In this document: positions 6,445 to 14,333 of the stretch, in pieces
How the letters are laid out: each line of letters opens with the position of its first letter
How positions within the stretch are numbered: the stretch's first letter is position 1
DNA from: a virus
Virus record (IMG/VR): IMGVR_UViG_3300047469_000130
Coordinates: 1-32,962 of that record
DNA length: 32,962 nt
Reading direction: 5' to 3' (one strand)
Notes under the pieces: generated by a model
Seen by the model: only the letters and a program-made list of their open reading frames with translations
The model's database searches: none
Told to the model about the DNA's origin: nothing
Translations under genes and position numbers: made by a program

Positions 6445-6753
6445 ATGGAACCAGCGACCACTGCCGCAGGAGCACTGCTGGCCAAATATGGCGTTGCGAC
6501 TGCTGGGTTCGCAGGAGCGATCCTTTCACTGACGTTTCTTCGTGGACTGACGCGCAAACAAGCGGCAGCTGCGGTGCTGACAGGCTTCCTGTCTGCAATC
6601 TTCACGACCTCTTTGGTGGTCCAGTATTTCAAACTGCCGACGGACTCTGATTCGCAAAACGGGGTGGCCTTTCTGATCGGCTTGTTGGCGATGAACATCA
6701 TTCCAGGGTTGAAAGCCCTCGCCGGGTCGATCACCTCAGTTCGAGGTGCATAA
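6445..6753 (+). CDS. Probable holin, three membrane segments
   Basis: This 102-residue protein has three hydrophobic segments at about residues 14-32, 40-62 and 73-93, separated by a basic turn (RGLTRKQ) and a charged loop (KLPTDSDSQN). Small size, three segments and a place right after the late promoter and terminator fit a class I holin. Such a protein forms inner-membrane lesions that release the endolysin at the end of the cycle. The endolysin gene is 25 kb away rather than adjacent. Family is assigned by topology and context, so another small membrane role remains possible. Confidence 0.65.
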   Translation: MEPATTAAGALLAKYGVATAGFAGAILSLTFLRGLTRKQAAAAVLTGFLSAIFTTSLVVQYFKLPTDSDSQNGVAFLIGLLAMNIIPGLKALAGSITSVRGA

Positions 6754-6755
6754 CC

Positions 6756-7061
6756 ATGAACACGTTTCTTTCTGCTCTTGACGCAGTGCTGTGCGGGCTG
6801 GTTGTCCTCGCTGCAGCTGAATACCTGCGTCGCATCCGCCCCATGAGTCAGATGCTACTGGCGGCCTCGTTTTATCTGGTCGCTATCTCGGCATTCGCGA
6901 GCGTGGTCAACCTGATGCTCGGTCATGTGCCGGCCGTGCCCGCGCTTCTCATGCACGCAGGCGTCGTCAGTTACGCCTATGCCCGTCGGCATTTTATCTT
7001 TGAGCCGGACTGGCATGGCCAGGAGCGCCGAGCGCAAGAGCGTCGAGGTGCTGGACGATGA
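6756..7061 (+). CDS. Small three-segment membrane protein, second holin or antiholin candidate
   Basis: This 101-residue protein starts 2 bp after the holin stop. Hydrophobic segments lie at about residues 5-22, 31-53 and 56-76. The C-terminal 25 residues are strongly charged with repeated ERRAQERR. Adjacent small membrane genes are often holin and antiholin or paired holins. The sequence also resembles generic phage inner-membrane proteins. It overlaps the next gene by 4 nt. The membrane location is well supported, the lysis role is inference. Confidence 0.6.
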   Translation: MNTFLSALDAVLCGLVVLAAAEYLRRIRPMSQMLLAASFYLVAISAFASVVNLMLGHVPAVPALLMHAGVVSYAYARRHFIFEPDWHGQERRAQERRGAGR

Positions 7062-7384
7062 ACATTCTTAAATCCATATGGGCCTTCGTCAAAGGGCCTT
7101 TCACTGAGGTGTCTGCAATGCCTGATGACCTGATCCAACCCGGTACCACCGATTCGACTGCTCAAGCTGTTGCCTTGAACGCCGCGGCAATGAAAGTGGC
7201 GCTTCCGCAGCCTGCGACTAATCAAATCGCCACCGACACGCCGGCGCAGATTTCTTCGCCAGCCGCCGTTGACGCTCCTGCTCCCGATCTGGTCGAGACT
7301 CTGGAAACCATCCTGAAAGCCCTGGGTCATCAGCTGCCGGTGTTTTGGGATGAAGCTGTAGCCCTGGCCAAGAAAGCTCTTTAA
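7058..7384 (+). CDS. Hypothetical protein with amphipathic N-terminus and Ala/Pro-rich middle
   Basis: This 108-residue protein starts in a 4-nt overlap with the preceding membrane protein. It begins with MNILKSIWAFVKGPF, an amphipathic or membrane-surface helix. A low-complexity Ala/Pro/Thr region (about 30-80) follows, then a helix LVETLETILKALGHQLPVFWDEAVALAKKAL. I know no family. Coupling to two membrane genes suggests it works with them, perhaps as a membrane-associated accessory of lysis. Confidence 0.5.
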   Translation: MNILKSIWAFVKGPFTEVSAMPDDLIQPGTTDSTAQAVALNAAAMKVALPQPATNQIATDTPAQISSPAAVDAPAPDLVETLETILKALGHQLPVFWDEAVALAKKAL

Positions 7385-7398
7385 CCGAGGACCATGAC

Positions 7399-7668
7399 AT
7401 GGACAAAACCAAAGCCGTCGTAACCGCTGGTGTTGAGATTCAAAAAGATCAGGTGGGAGCTGGTGCGCACAACCATCCGGGGGAGGTGCCCTGCCAGATG
7501 ATCGAAGGCTCGTTCATCGATAGGCCGGACGTGGTCGAAACCACTTTGGCCGCTGTTTTGCAGTCCCGTTTAGCATCATGTGCAGTCGCCCACTTGCTTT
7601 CGGAGGCAGTAACTTGCGCCGAAGCAGTCAAGGCTGCTTTTGAAGCTCTGCGCGCAAACACAGAGTGA
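7399..7668 (+). CDS. Small hypothetical protein
   Basis: This 89-residue protein starts 14 bp after the previous stop, with GAGG at 7386-7389 as a possible ribosome site. There is no membrane segment. The N-terminus carries GAHNHPGEVPCQM, with two His near a Cys, and the C-terminal half is a helical Ala-rich stretch (LAAVLQSRLASCAVAHLLSEAV). The family is not recognised. Codon use is like that of its neighbours. Confidence 0.5.
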   Translation: MDKTKAVVTAGVEIQKDQVGAGAHNHPGEVPCQMIEGSFIDRPDVVETTLAAVLQSRLASCAVAHLLSEAVTCAEAVKAAFEALRANTE

Positions 7669-7675
7669 GCACTGT

Positions 7676-8341
7676 ATGCCCAGCCCAATCGATATTTCCG
7701 TTCGGGCAAACGTCAAAGAGCTGCAGCGATCGCTCTCAGCCCTGGCCTACCGACAACTCAACTTCGCCACGGCCCAGGCGCTGACCGCAATTGCCAAGCA
7801 GGTGCAGGCGGCTGAGATCAGCAACATTGCCCATGTTTTCAAGCAGCCCAAGCCGTTCACGAAAAACTCCGTCGGTGTGATCGGTGCCCGCAAGGACACG
7901 CTAAAGGCCACGGTTTATGTTCGCCCCATCGCGGCTAAGTACCTTGAGCCCTACGAGGAAGGCGGCACGCACTCACTGCCAGGTCGTGTGTTGTTCAACC
8001 CCAAGAACATCAAGCTCGACCGCTATGGGCAATTGCCCCGCGGCGCGCTGGCCAAGCTTCGTGCTCGGCCTGACATCTTCGTTGGTGTGGTCAAGACCAA
8101 AAGCGGGCCGGTCAACGGCGTATGGCAACGTATCCCTGCCAAGAAGGCTGGCCGCCATCGACGCGGCGCTCCAGTGCAGCCAGGTAAACCGGGTCACCTG
8201 AAGCTATTGATCCGCTTCGGTGAGGCCCTGACAGTCAACAAACGGCTCAACTACCAATCCATCGCGCAGAAGGTTGTCGCTCGACGATTCGACGCGGTGC
8301 TCAATGAGATGCTGGGGAAAGCCATTGCAACAGCCAGGTAG
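7676..8341 (+). CDS. Putative minor tail protein, gpZ-like
   Basis: This 221-residue basic protein starts at the ATG at 7676 after GTGAGC. The N-terminus (ANVKELQRSLSALAYRQLNFATAQALTAIAKQV) resembles the start of lambda gpZ-type minor tail and completion proteins. In these, a helix with many Ala precedes a beta-rich domain (GARKDTLKATVYVRPIAAKYL) and a C-terminal helix. Such proteins sit at the head-proximal end of the tail. Its position is odd because it lies upstream of the terminase and away from the tail genes. The family call is tentative; it may be an unrelated conserved phage protein. Confidence 0.45.
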   Translation: MPSPIDISVRANVKELQRSLSALAYRQLNFATAQALTAIAKQVQAAEISNIAHVFKQPKPFTKNSVGVIGARKDTLKATVYVRPIAAKYLEPYEEGGTHSLPGRVLFNPKNIKLDRYGQLPRGALAKLRARPDIFVGVVKTKSGPVNGVWQRIPAKKAGRHRRGAPVQPGKPGHLKLLIRFGEALTVNKRLNYQSIAQKVVARRFDAVLNEMLGKAIATAR

Positions 8342-8816
8342 TGCGCCGCCTGTTGTGTTCCTCGATATGGATGGCGTCATCTGCACACGCAAGGGCGCTG
8401 GCTGGAGTATCACCGGACAACCGTTGGTGCGTAGTCGTCTTCGCTTGCCAGTGCGTGCCATTGATCCAGCCACGGTGCAACACCTCAACGACATCTGCAT
8501 GCTGACCGGTGCGGTGGTCGTGGTGTCCAGCATGTGGCGCATCCATCACGACGTTCCAAGGATCCTATTGGCCCGTGGCTTCACTGGTCGTTGCCATGTG
8601 GAATGGCGCACTGATGCTGATGGCCCGCTGCGAAGCGATGAGATTGCACGCTGGCTTGATGCGCATCATTGGCCAGCTCATGTGGTGATCGATGACAAGT
8701 CCAGCGAGTTGGCTGCGTTCGAGCAAAGGCTGGTGCTGACTCACAACTACCACGGCCTAACGCAGCACGATGCGGCCAGGGCTGTCGATGTGCTAATGGC
8801 TCAGGCCGAGCGGTGA
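8304..8816 (+). CDS. HAD-superfamily hydrolase, phosphatase-like
   Basis: The protein has 170 residues from the ATG at 8304. A TTG at 8325 with GGGGA upstream would remove 7 residues and fits the ribosome site better. HAD motif I is FLDMDGVICT, with the Asp nucleophile and the second Asp. Motif II is VVVSSMWR. The late acidic motif is VVIDDKSSE. No large cap domain is visible. It resembles the HAD domains seen in nucleic-acid end-repair (Swiss army knife RNA repair) proteins and small phage phosphatases. The substrate may be a nucleotide or a nucleic-acid end. It overlaps the gpZ-like gene and ends just before the putative packaging site. Confidence 0.75.
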   Translation: MRCWGKPLQQPGSAPPVVFLDMDGVICTRKGAGWSITGQPLVRSRLRLPVRAIDPATVQHLNDICMLTGAVVVVSSMWRIHHDVPRILLARGFTGRCHVEWRTDADGPLRSDEIARWLDAHHWPAHVVIDDKSSELAAFEQRLVLTHNYHGLTQHDAARAVDVLMAQAER

Positions 8817-9001
8817 GCACGACCACGGCGCGCGCAAGGGGTGGTCAGGCGGCCCCGACGGACGGTCGCCACCCCCATGGGTACCCCCCCCCCCGGTCGT
8901 GGGTCCCTCCTGGGCCTTCCGACATCGAGGGCATTGCGCAGCGCGCTGTTTCTCTAGCTGCGTAATTTTTCAATTTGGGTAACAGGTAACAAGGCGCCCC
9001 C
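8817..9001 (+). other. Gene-free interval upstream of terminase, candidate cos/pac region
   Basis: These 185 bp hold no plausible gene. They contain an inverted repeat GACCAC/GTGGTC (8821-8846), a run of eleven C (8884-8894), a short AT-rich tract (8963-8976) and two GGTAAC copies (8978, 8985) just before the small-terminase start. In lambda the cohesive-end site lies in exactly this place, between the right-end genes and nu1. The nick position cannot be read from sequence alone. Confidence 0.5.
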
Positions 9002-9231
9002 ATGAATCAGAGCGAGTTCGCGGCACTTCACGGCGTCAGTCGCAAGACCGTCACCAAATGGAAAGAGCGCGGCTGGCTTGTGTTTGCGGGCAGCACACTC
9101 GATGTCGAAGCGTCGAACGTGCTGATTGCAAAATATCGGCGCGATGGGATCGAGCTTGTTACCCAGACGACCGAGGGTAACAAGGCAGCACCGAAAAAAA
9201 CTGGCGTTACCTCCGCTTCTGCGCAGGTAAC
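8978..9231 (+). repeat. Cluster of six GGTAAC motifs, candidate terminase-binding sites
   Basis: GGTAAC occurs at 8978-8983, 8985-8990, 9176-9181 and 9226-9231. The complement GTTACC occurs at 9158-9163 and 9206-9211. Three copies extend to RGGTAACAAGSY-like sequence: GGTAACAAGGC at 8985 and 9176, and GGGTAACAAGC on the minus strand at 9158. About 0.1 copy would be expected by chance in 254 bp. Two copies lie before the gene and four within it, in different frames. A role as small-terminase binding sites (cosB R-like or pac) is inferred. Confidence 0.6.
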
Positions 9232-9580
9232 AATCAAGCCCGGTGAGACAGTTGAGCAGGCCACAGCCCGCATCTTGATTGCCACCGGCGCGAACATGAA
9301 TATCGACGAGGCGAAGCGGGTCAAGGAGAACTACCTGGCTCTGCGCGAACAGCTCGAATATGACCGTGAAGCGCGCCTTGTCGTTGCTGTCCAGGATGTG
9401 ACCCGCGCGGTAGGTGAGGAATATGCAAGAGTCCGCACCCGTTTACTGTCCATCCCGTCAGAACATGCGCCCCGCATCCACCGCCTGAAATCCGTACTGG
9501 AGATTCAAGACACCCTGCACGGAATCATTGTTGAAGCGCTTGAGGAGTTGACCCGTGACGGAGATGGGATCAGCCCTTGA
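9002..9580 (+). CDS. Terminase small subunit, Nu1-like
   Basis: This 192-residue protein begins MNQSEFAALHGVSRKTVTKWKERGWLVF, a winged helix-turn-helix of the lambda gpNu1 type that recognises the packaging site. A linker with a Lys/Ala-rich stretch follows. The C-terminal part (EYARVRTRLLSIPSEHAPRIHRL) is the family segment that contacts the large subunit. It marks concatemer DNA for cutting and starts packaging. GGTAAC motifs upstream of and inside the gene may be its own targets. The 3' end overlaps the large-subunit gene by 26 bp, as expected for a coupled pair. Confidence 0.9.
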   Translation: MNQSEFAALHGVSRKTVTKWKERGWLVFAGSTLDVEASNVLIAKYRRDGIELVTQTTEGNKAAPKKTGVTSASAQVTIKPGETVEQATARILIATGANMNIDEAKRVKENYLALREQLEYDREARLVVAVQDVTRAVGEEYARVRTRLLSIPSEHAPRIHRLKSVLEIQDTLHGIIVEALEELTRDGDGISP

Positions 9581-11525
9581 TGGACGCCGATATGCCGAGG
9601 GCTATGCCGCCCTAAAAACCGGGTTGTTTGATGCCAGGCGCCGGAACATTCAGCCGCCACCCAAGTTAAGCCTCAGCCAGTGGGCAGAGCGCTACGCGAT
9701 GTTGTCTCCTGAGACCAGCGCTCAAACCGGCCGATTTCATGCCTTCCCGTACCAGAACGGGATCATGGATGCGATTACCGATCCGACCGTCGAGATGGTT
9801 TCCGTGCAGAAGTCGGCCCGGGTCGGTTACACCAAAATCATGGACCACGTCGCCGGGTTCTACATTCATCAGGATCCAGCCCCGATTCTTGTTGTTCAGC
9901 CACGGGTGGAGGACGCCGAGGACTACAGCGTCACCGAAATTGAACCGATGCTGCGTGATACGCCAGTTCTGGCCGAGATCGCGGGCGACCTGAAGAAGAA
10001 GGACTCGAAACAGAAAATCGCCAAACGGGTGTTCCGCAACGGTTCCTCAATGTCCTTTGTAGGCGCGAACAGCCCTGGCGGCTTTCGGCGTATCACTGCC
10101 CGTGTGGTGATATTCGACGAAGTCGACGGCTACCCGGTCATGGGCGCCGGTAAGGAAGGCGACCAGATCAAGCTGGGTATCAAGCGGACGGAAAGTTTCT
10201 GGAACCGCAAGATCATCTTGGGCAGCACCCCCACGGTCAAGGGTGAAAGCCGGATCGAGAAGAGCTACGCCAACAGCGACCAGCGCAAGTACTTTGTGCC
10301 TTGTCCGCATTGCGGCGAGTACCAGGTGCTGGAGTGGGGCGGGCCCGACACCCCCTACGGCATGAAGTGGGACAAGGACGAACACGGCGTCGGTATTCCG
10401 GAGAGCGTGTTCTATGTCTGCAAAGCTACCGGCTGCATGATCCTCGAAAGCGATAAGGAGGAGATGGTCCAGCGGGGTGAATGGCGCGGCACGAAGCCAT
10501 TCAAGGGACATGCTGGCTTTCACATCTGGGCCGCATACAGCCTGTTCGTGAACGCTTCCTGGCGCAATCTCATTGCCGAGTGGCTGGAGGTCAAGGATGA
10601 CGCGCTCATGCGTCAAACCTTCATCAACCTGGTGCTGGGCGAAACCTACGAGGACCGTGGGGATCGCGCCCTGCAGGAAGATCGTTTGGCGGCGCGATGC
10701 GAGGTCTGGGGGGCCGAGGTGCCTGATGGTGTCGCCGTGATCACAGTCGGCGTTGATACCCAGGGCGACCGCTTCGAATGTGAAGTGGTTGGCTGGGGTA
10801 CAAACGAAGAGAGCTGGTCTATCGACTTTGAGGTAATCGAGGGCGATATGGAAACGCCGGAGCCCTGGAACAGGCTCGATGCCTATTTGCAGCGAATCTG
10901 GTACCGCGCTGACGGGCGCCCGTTTGAGGTCATGGCGGTTTGTCATGACTCCGGCGGCAACCACACGCAGAAGGTGTATGACTTCGCTAAAGCGCGCTTG
11001 GGTCGGCGCGTTTGGGCTATCAAAGGTGAGTCAGCAGTTGGCGGAAAACGCTCGCCAGTCTGGCCGACCAAGATACCAAGCAAGCGCAACAAGGCCTCGT
11101 TCCGGCCGGTAATCATCGGTGTGAACGCCGCGAAGGACTCCGTCCGATCAAGACTTCATCTGGTCGATCACGGCCCTGGCTACATGCACTTTCCCACTGA
11201 TCGAGACATCAATTATTTCGCGCAGCTCACCTCTGAACGATCAGTTCTCAAGACGTCGGGCGGGCAGCGTTACCGAGTTTGGGAGCTACCCCCCGGCCGC
11301 GCAAACGAAGCTCTGGACTGCCGGGTTTATGCCTATGCCGCACTTTGTGGGCTTCTGCACATGGGCCTGAAGTTGAACAAACGTGCCGATGAGGTCAACG
11401 CCTTGATCGGTATCCCTGTGCAGAGGGTGTCGCAGGTGGCTCACGCTGAATCTGTTCCGACTGTATTGGCTTCCGAGTCGCAAAAACCCAAAGCGCGCAA
11501 ATCGTCCATTTCACGAATGGCGTAG
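9555..11525 (+). CDS. Terminase large subunit, lambda gpA family
   Basis: This 656-residue protein, close to lambda gpA (641), starts at a GTG at 9555 with TGAGG upstream. The ATPase part has a Walker A-like SARVGYTK (about 87-94) and Walker B VVIFDEVDGYP (about 184-193). Two cysteine pairs (Cys250/253 and Cys289/294) suggest a zinc-binding insertion. The nuclease part begins near Asp401 in GVDTQGDRFE and continues through CHDSGG. It cuts the DNA and drives it into the procapsid at the portal. The basic C-terminal tail (KPKARKSSISRMA) may contact the portal. Confidence 0.95.
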   Translation: MTEMGSALDGRRYAEGYAALKTGLFDARRRNIQPPPKLSLSQWAERYAMLSPETSAQTGRFHAFPYQNGIMDAITDPTVEMVSVQKSARVGYTKIMDHVAGFYIHQDPAPILVVQPRVEDAEDYSVTEIEPMLRDTPVLAEIAGDLKKKDSKQKIAKRVFRNGSSMSFVGANSPGGFRRITARVVIFDEVDGYPVMGAGKEGDQIKLGIKRTESFWNRKIILGSTPTVKGESRIEKSYANSDQRKYFVPCPHCGEYQVLEWGGPDTPYGMKWDKDEHGVGIPESVFYVCKATGCMILESDKEEMVQRGEWRGTKPFKGHAGFHIWAAYSLFVNASWRNLIAEWLEVKDDALMRQTFINLVLGETYEDRGDRALQEDRLAARCEVWGAEVPDGVAVITVGVDTQGDRFECEVVGWGTNEESWSIDFEVIEGDMETPEPWNRLDAYLQRIWYRADGRPFEVMAVCHDSGGNHTQKVYDFAKARLGRRVWAIKGESAVGGKRSPVWPTKIPSKRNKASFRPVIIGVNAAKDSVRSRLHLVDHGPGYMHFPTDRDINYFAQLTSERSVLKTSGGQRYRVWELPPGRANEALDCRVYAYAALCGLLHMGLKLNKRADEVNALIGIPVQRVSQVAHAESVPTVLASESQKPKARKSSISRMA

Positions 11526-11534
11526 GAGATTCCC

Positions 11535-11789
11535 ATGTTCACACCACGCCTCAACAACCTCAGTGGCGTTGCGCCGGCCACCCTGCAACAGTGGTTGGCC
11601 GAATCGCAGCAGGCGCTTCATGACCTGAGTACAGGCGCGAAGGGCGAAGCCTACAGCTACACGCAGGGCGATGGGTCGCGGTCCGTGACCTACACTCGCG
11701 CCGATATCGGTGCCTTGCAGGCTCACATCACAGCACTGTTGTATGCCCTGGGCATGAAGCGGCGCCGCGCAATCAGGCCGGTGTTCTGA
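11535..11789 (+). CDS. Head-tail joining protein, gpW-like
   Basis: This 84-residue protein has the size and order of lambda gpW. There is an N-terminal helix (ATLQQWLAESQQALHDLSTG), a beta hairpin (EAYSYTQGDGSRSVTYTRADI) and a second helix (GALQAHITALLYALG). A basic tail (KRRRAIRPVF) follows. gpW plugs the portal after packaging and creates the tail attachment surface. It follows the large terminase by 9 bp and its TGA shares a base with the portal ATG. That position between terminase and portal is the same as in lambda. Confidence 0.9.
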   Translation: MFTPRLNNLSGVAPATLQQWLAESQQALHDLSTGAKGEAYSYTQGDGSRSVTYTRADIGALQAHITALLYALGMKRRRAIRPVF

Positions 11790-13447
11790 TGACAAACGAA
11801 TCGGTGATTCTTGATTCTCGTGGACAGCCCCTGACACCCATGCCACCGAAGGCCAGGGGCAATGCCACCACCCTGACCGAAGGTATGGCGGGTCAGTCGG
11901 TATTTCCCTACGAGGCCTCGAGCTGGTCCACGCAGGAAATGGGCAACTGGCTACCTTGGATTCGCTCGCCCGATGCGGAGATCAACCAGTTCCGGGACCG
12001 CATGGTGGCTCGCCACCGTGACCTGGTGCGCAACGACGGCCTGGCGGCTGGCGGTATTACCCGCATCCTCGACAACACCGTCGGCGCATCGCTGCGGTTG
12101 TCGGCAAACCCGGACTACCGCGCTCTGGCTGCGTTGACCGGCAACCGTAAGTTCGACGCGGTCTGGGCCGAGGAATTCCGGCGAGCCGCTGAGGCTCGCT
12201 GGCGTGGCTACGCCGATGATATCGGTCGGTATGGTGATGTTTCCCGGCGCCTCACGGTTTCCCAACAACTGCGTCTGGCGCTGCGTCACAAGCTCATTGA
12301 TGGCGACTCGTTGGTGGTCGCTTATTGGATGCCTGAGCGTGTTGGCTATGGCCGGGCGACCTACGCCACGTCGTTTATGGTGGTCGACCCTGACCGATTG
12401 TCGAACCCTTTCCAAATGGTCGACAGCAAGTACATGCGGGGCGGCGTGGAGATCGACGAACACGGCGTGCCGCTCGCATATCACATTCGCAAAGCTCACC
12501 AGAATGACTGGTACAACTCGGTCGAAAGCATGGACTGGGAGCGTGTCGAACGTGAAGACGAGGACGGCTGGCATCGGGTTATTCATGATTTCGAGCAGGA
12601 CCGTGCCGGGCAAAATCGTGGCGTGGGCGTTTTCACTCCCGTGCTTGCTCGCTTCAAGATGCTGGCGCGCTATTACGGCGTCGAGCTCCAGGCGGCGACC
12701 ATTGCGGCGACGTTCGGGACTTACGTAACCAGCCCGTACGATCCGGCGCAGGTCGCCGAGGCACTGGATAGCTCTGATGAGCTTTCGGCTTATCAGGGGA
12801 TGCGGGCCGACTGGCACGAAGAACGCCCGGCCATGCTGTCGGGCGCGCGTATTCCAACGCTGGCGCCTGGGGAATCGATCACTTCGGTGGGTGCTGCTCA
12901 TCCGCACAATGGATTTGGCGAGTTTGCGAGCGAGATGTCACGCACCTTCGCTGCGGCCGCTGGCATCTCGGCTGAGCAGATCACCCAGGACTGGTCGAAG
13001 ACCAACTATTCCAGCGCTCGGGCTGCATTACTTGAAAGCTGGAAGACCCTGACCCGGCGCAATACCGAGTTCAAGATCGGGACGGCAACACCGGTCTATG
13101 CCTGCTGGCTGCACGAGGCCATGGACAATGGCGACTTACCGCTGCCCAACGGTGCGCCGGACTTTTTAGAAGCGCGCACGGCCTACTCCCGATGCGATTG
13201 GTTGGGGGTGGCACGAGGTTGGGTCGATCCGGTCAAGGAAAAACAGGGTGCCATTCTCGGCATGGATGGCGGGTTGTCGACGCTCAAGCGCGAATGCGCC
13301 GAGCAGGGCCTGGACTACGAAGAGGTCATTCAACAACGTGCGGTCGAGGTGGCGCAGTTCCGCGAGGCGGGTTTGCCACCGCCAAGCTGGTTCGGCAATG
13401 ACGCCACGAACGCATCGACTCCTGAGGAGGCGCAGCAAGCGCAATGA
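11789..13447 (+). CDS. Portal protein, lambda gpB family
   Basis: This 552-residue protein resembles lambda gpB (533) in length and landmarks. These are WLPWIRSPDAEINQFRDRMVARHRDLVRNDGLAAGGITR near the N-terminus and LRHKLIDGDSLVVAYW. A wing region and a GAAHPHNGFGEFASEMSRTFAAAAGISAEQITQDWSKTNYSSARAAL-type segment (shown here only by its landmarks ISAEQI and NYSSAR) follow. It forms the dodecameric ring at one capsid vertex through which DNA enters and leaves. The C-terminus is Ala/Gln/Glu-rich. It overlaps the S49 protease gene by 4 nt. Confidence 0.95.
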   Translation: MTNESVILDSRGQPLTPMPPKARGNATTLTEGMAGQSVFPYEASSWSTQEMGNWLPWIRSPDAEINQFRDRMVARHRDLVRNDGLAAGGITRILDNTVGASLRLSANPDYRALAALTGNRKFDAVWAEEFRRAAEARWRGYADDIGRYGDVSRRLTVSQQLRLALRHKLIDGDSLVVAYWMPERVGYGRATYATSFMVVDPDRLSNPFQMVDSKYMRGGVEIDEHGVPLAYHIRKAHQNDWYNSVESMDWERVEREDEDGWHRVIHDFEQDRAGQNRGVGVFTPVLARFKMLARYYGVELQAATIAATFGTYVTSPYDPAQVAEALDSSDELSAYQGMRADWHEERPAMLSGARIPTLAPGESITSVGAAHPHNGFGEFASEMSRTFAAAAGISAEQITQDWSKTNYSSARAALLESWKTLTRRNTEFKIGTATPVYACWLHEAMDNGDLPLPNGAPDFLEARTAYSRCDWLGVARGWVDPVKEKQGAILGMDGGLSTLKRECAEQGLDYEEVIQQRAVEVAQFREAGLPPPSWFGNDATNASTPEEAQQAQ

Positions 13448-14307
13448 TTAATTATCCCCACTTGGCGCAAAAGCTGTTCAACGTCCCGCTGGCAATCACA
13501 CCGCAAAAAGCAGAAATCGTGATGGCGGCGCTGGCAGACCGATTTGGCCTGGCGCGGCTGTTCCATGCTGATGGCCGGGTGGTTGCCCTGGACGATTGGG
13601 ATGACGATATCGGAGAGCCAGCGCAGGCCCGAGCTTACGAAATCGTCGAAGGCGTCGCCATTATTCCGGTCACAGGAACGCTGGTGCAGAAACTCGGTAC
13701 GCTGCGGCCTTATAGCGGCATGACCGGCTACGACGGGCTGCGCGCGAATCTCAGCATGGCCTTGGGCGATGACGCAGTACGGGCCATTGTCCTCGACATT
13801 GATAGCCCTGGCGGTGAGGTTGCAGGGTGCTTTGATCTCGCCGACTCGATTTACAAGGCAAGGGGCGGTAAGCCGATCTGGTCGATTCTCACTGAGTCGG
13901 CCTATTCCGCTGCCTATGCCCTGGCCAGCGCTTGCGACCGCATCATTGTGCCGCGCACGGGCGGCACCGGCAGCGTCGGCGTCATCTGTATGCACGTTGA
14001 CATGTCTAAGGCCCTGGGCGCGGCAGGCGTCAATGTGACGCTTATCCACTATGGCGACCGCAAGGCGGATGGGGCTGACTCGCGACCATTATCAGATGAG
14101 GCGTTGGCCCGCTATCAGTCCGATGTGGACGCCATGGGCGAGCTCTTCGTGAAGACCGTGGCTCGTAACCGCGGGCTTTCTGTAAAAACCGTGCGAGCCA
14201 CCCAGGCCACCACCTTCCTTGGCGCCGCCGGCGTCGAGATTGGCTTTGCCGATGCCGTCCAGGCACCCGATGAAGCATTCCGTTCCCTGCTCGCCGAGCT
14301 GGGTTGA
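13444..14307 (+). CDS. S49-family prohead protease, lambda gpC-like
   Basis: This 287-residue serine protease has the SppA/ClpP-type fold. It shows VAIIPVTGTL (about 71-80), LDIDSPGGEV (about 117-126), the catalytic serine in ESAYSAAYALAS (Ser155), and GSVGV. The general-base lysine is in YGDRKADG (Lys207). It would process the scaffold and portal or capsid proteins during prohead maturation. Lambda gpC carries the scaffold Nu3 as its C-terminal part. Here the protein ends soon after the protease fold and the scaffold-like sequence is a separate downstream gene. It is coupled to the portal gene by a 4-nt overlap. Confidence 0.92.
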   Translation: MINYPHLAQKLFNVPLAITPQKAEIVMAALADRFGLARLFHADGRVVALDDWDDDIGEPAQARAYEIVEGVAIIPVTGTLVQKLGTLRPYSGMTGYDGLRANLSMALGDDAVRAIVLDIDSPGGEVAGCFDLADSIYKARGGKPIWSILTESAYSAAYALASACDRIIVPRTGGTGSVGVICMHVDMSKALGAAGVNVTLIHYGDRKADGADSRPLSDEALARYQSDVDAMGELFVKTVARNRGLSVKTVRATQATTFLGAAGVEIGFADAVQAPDEAFRSLLAELG

Positions 14308-14333
14308 GTTCTACCCCAAAAACCGAGGTTCAC

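Noticed and set aside
10047-10964. A 305-codon minus-strand frame opposite the large terminase
   Set aside because: It is antisense to a complete gpA-family protein and no motif or start signal supports it.
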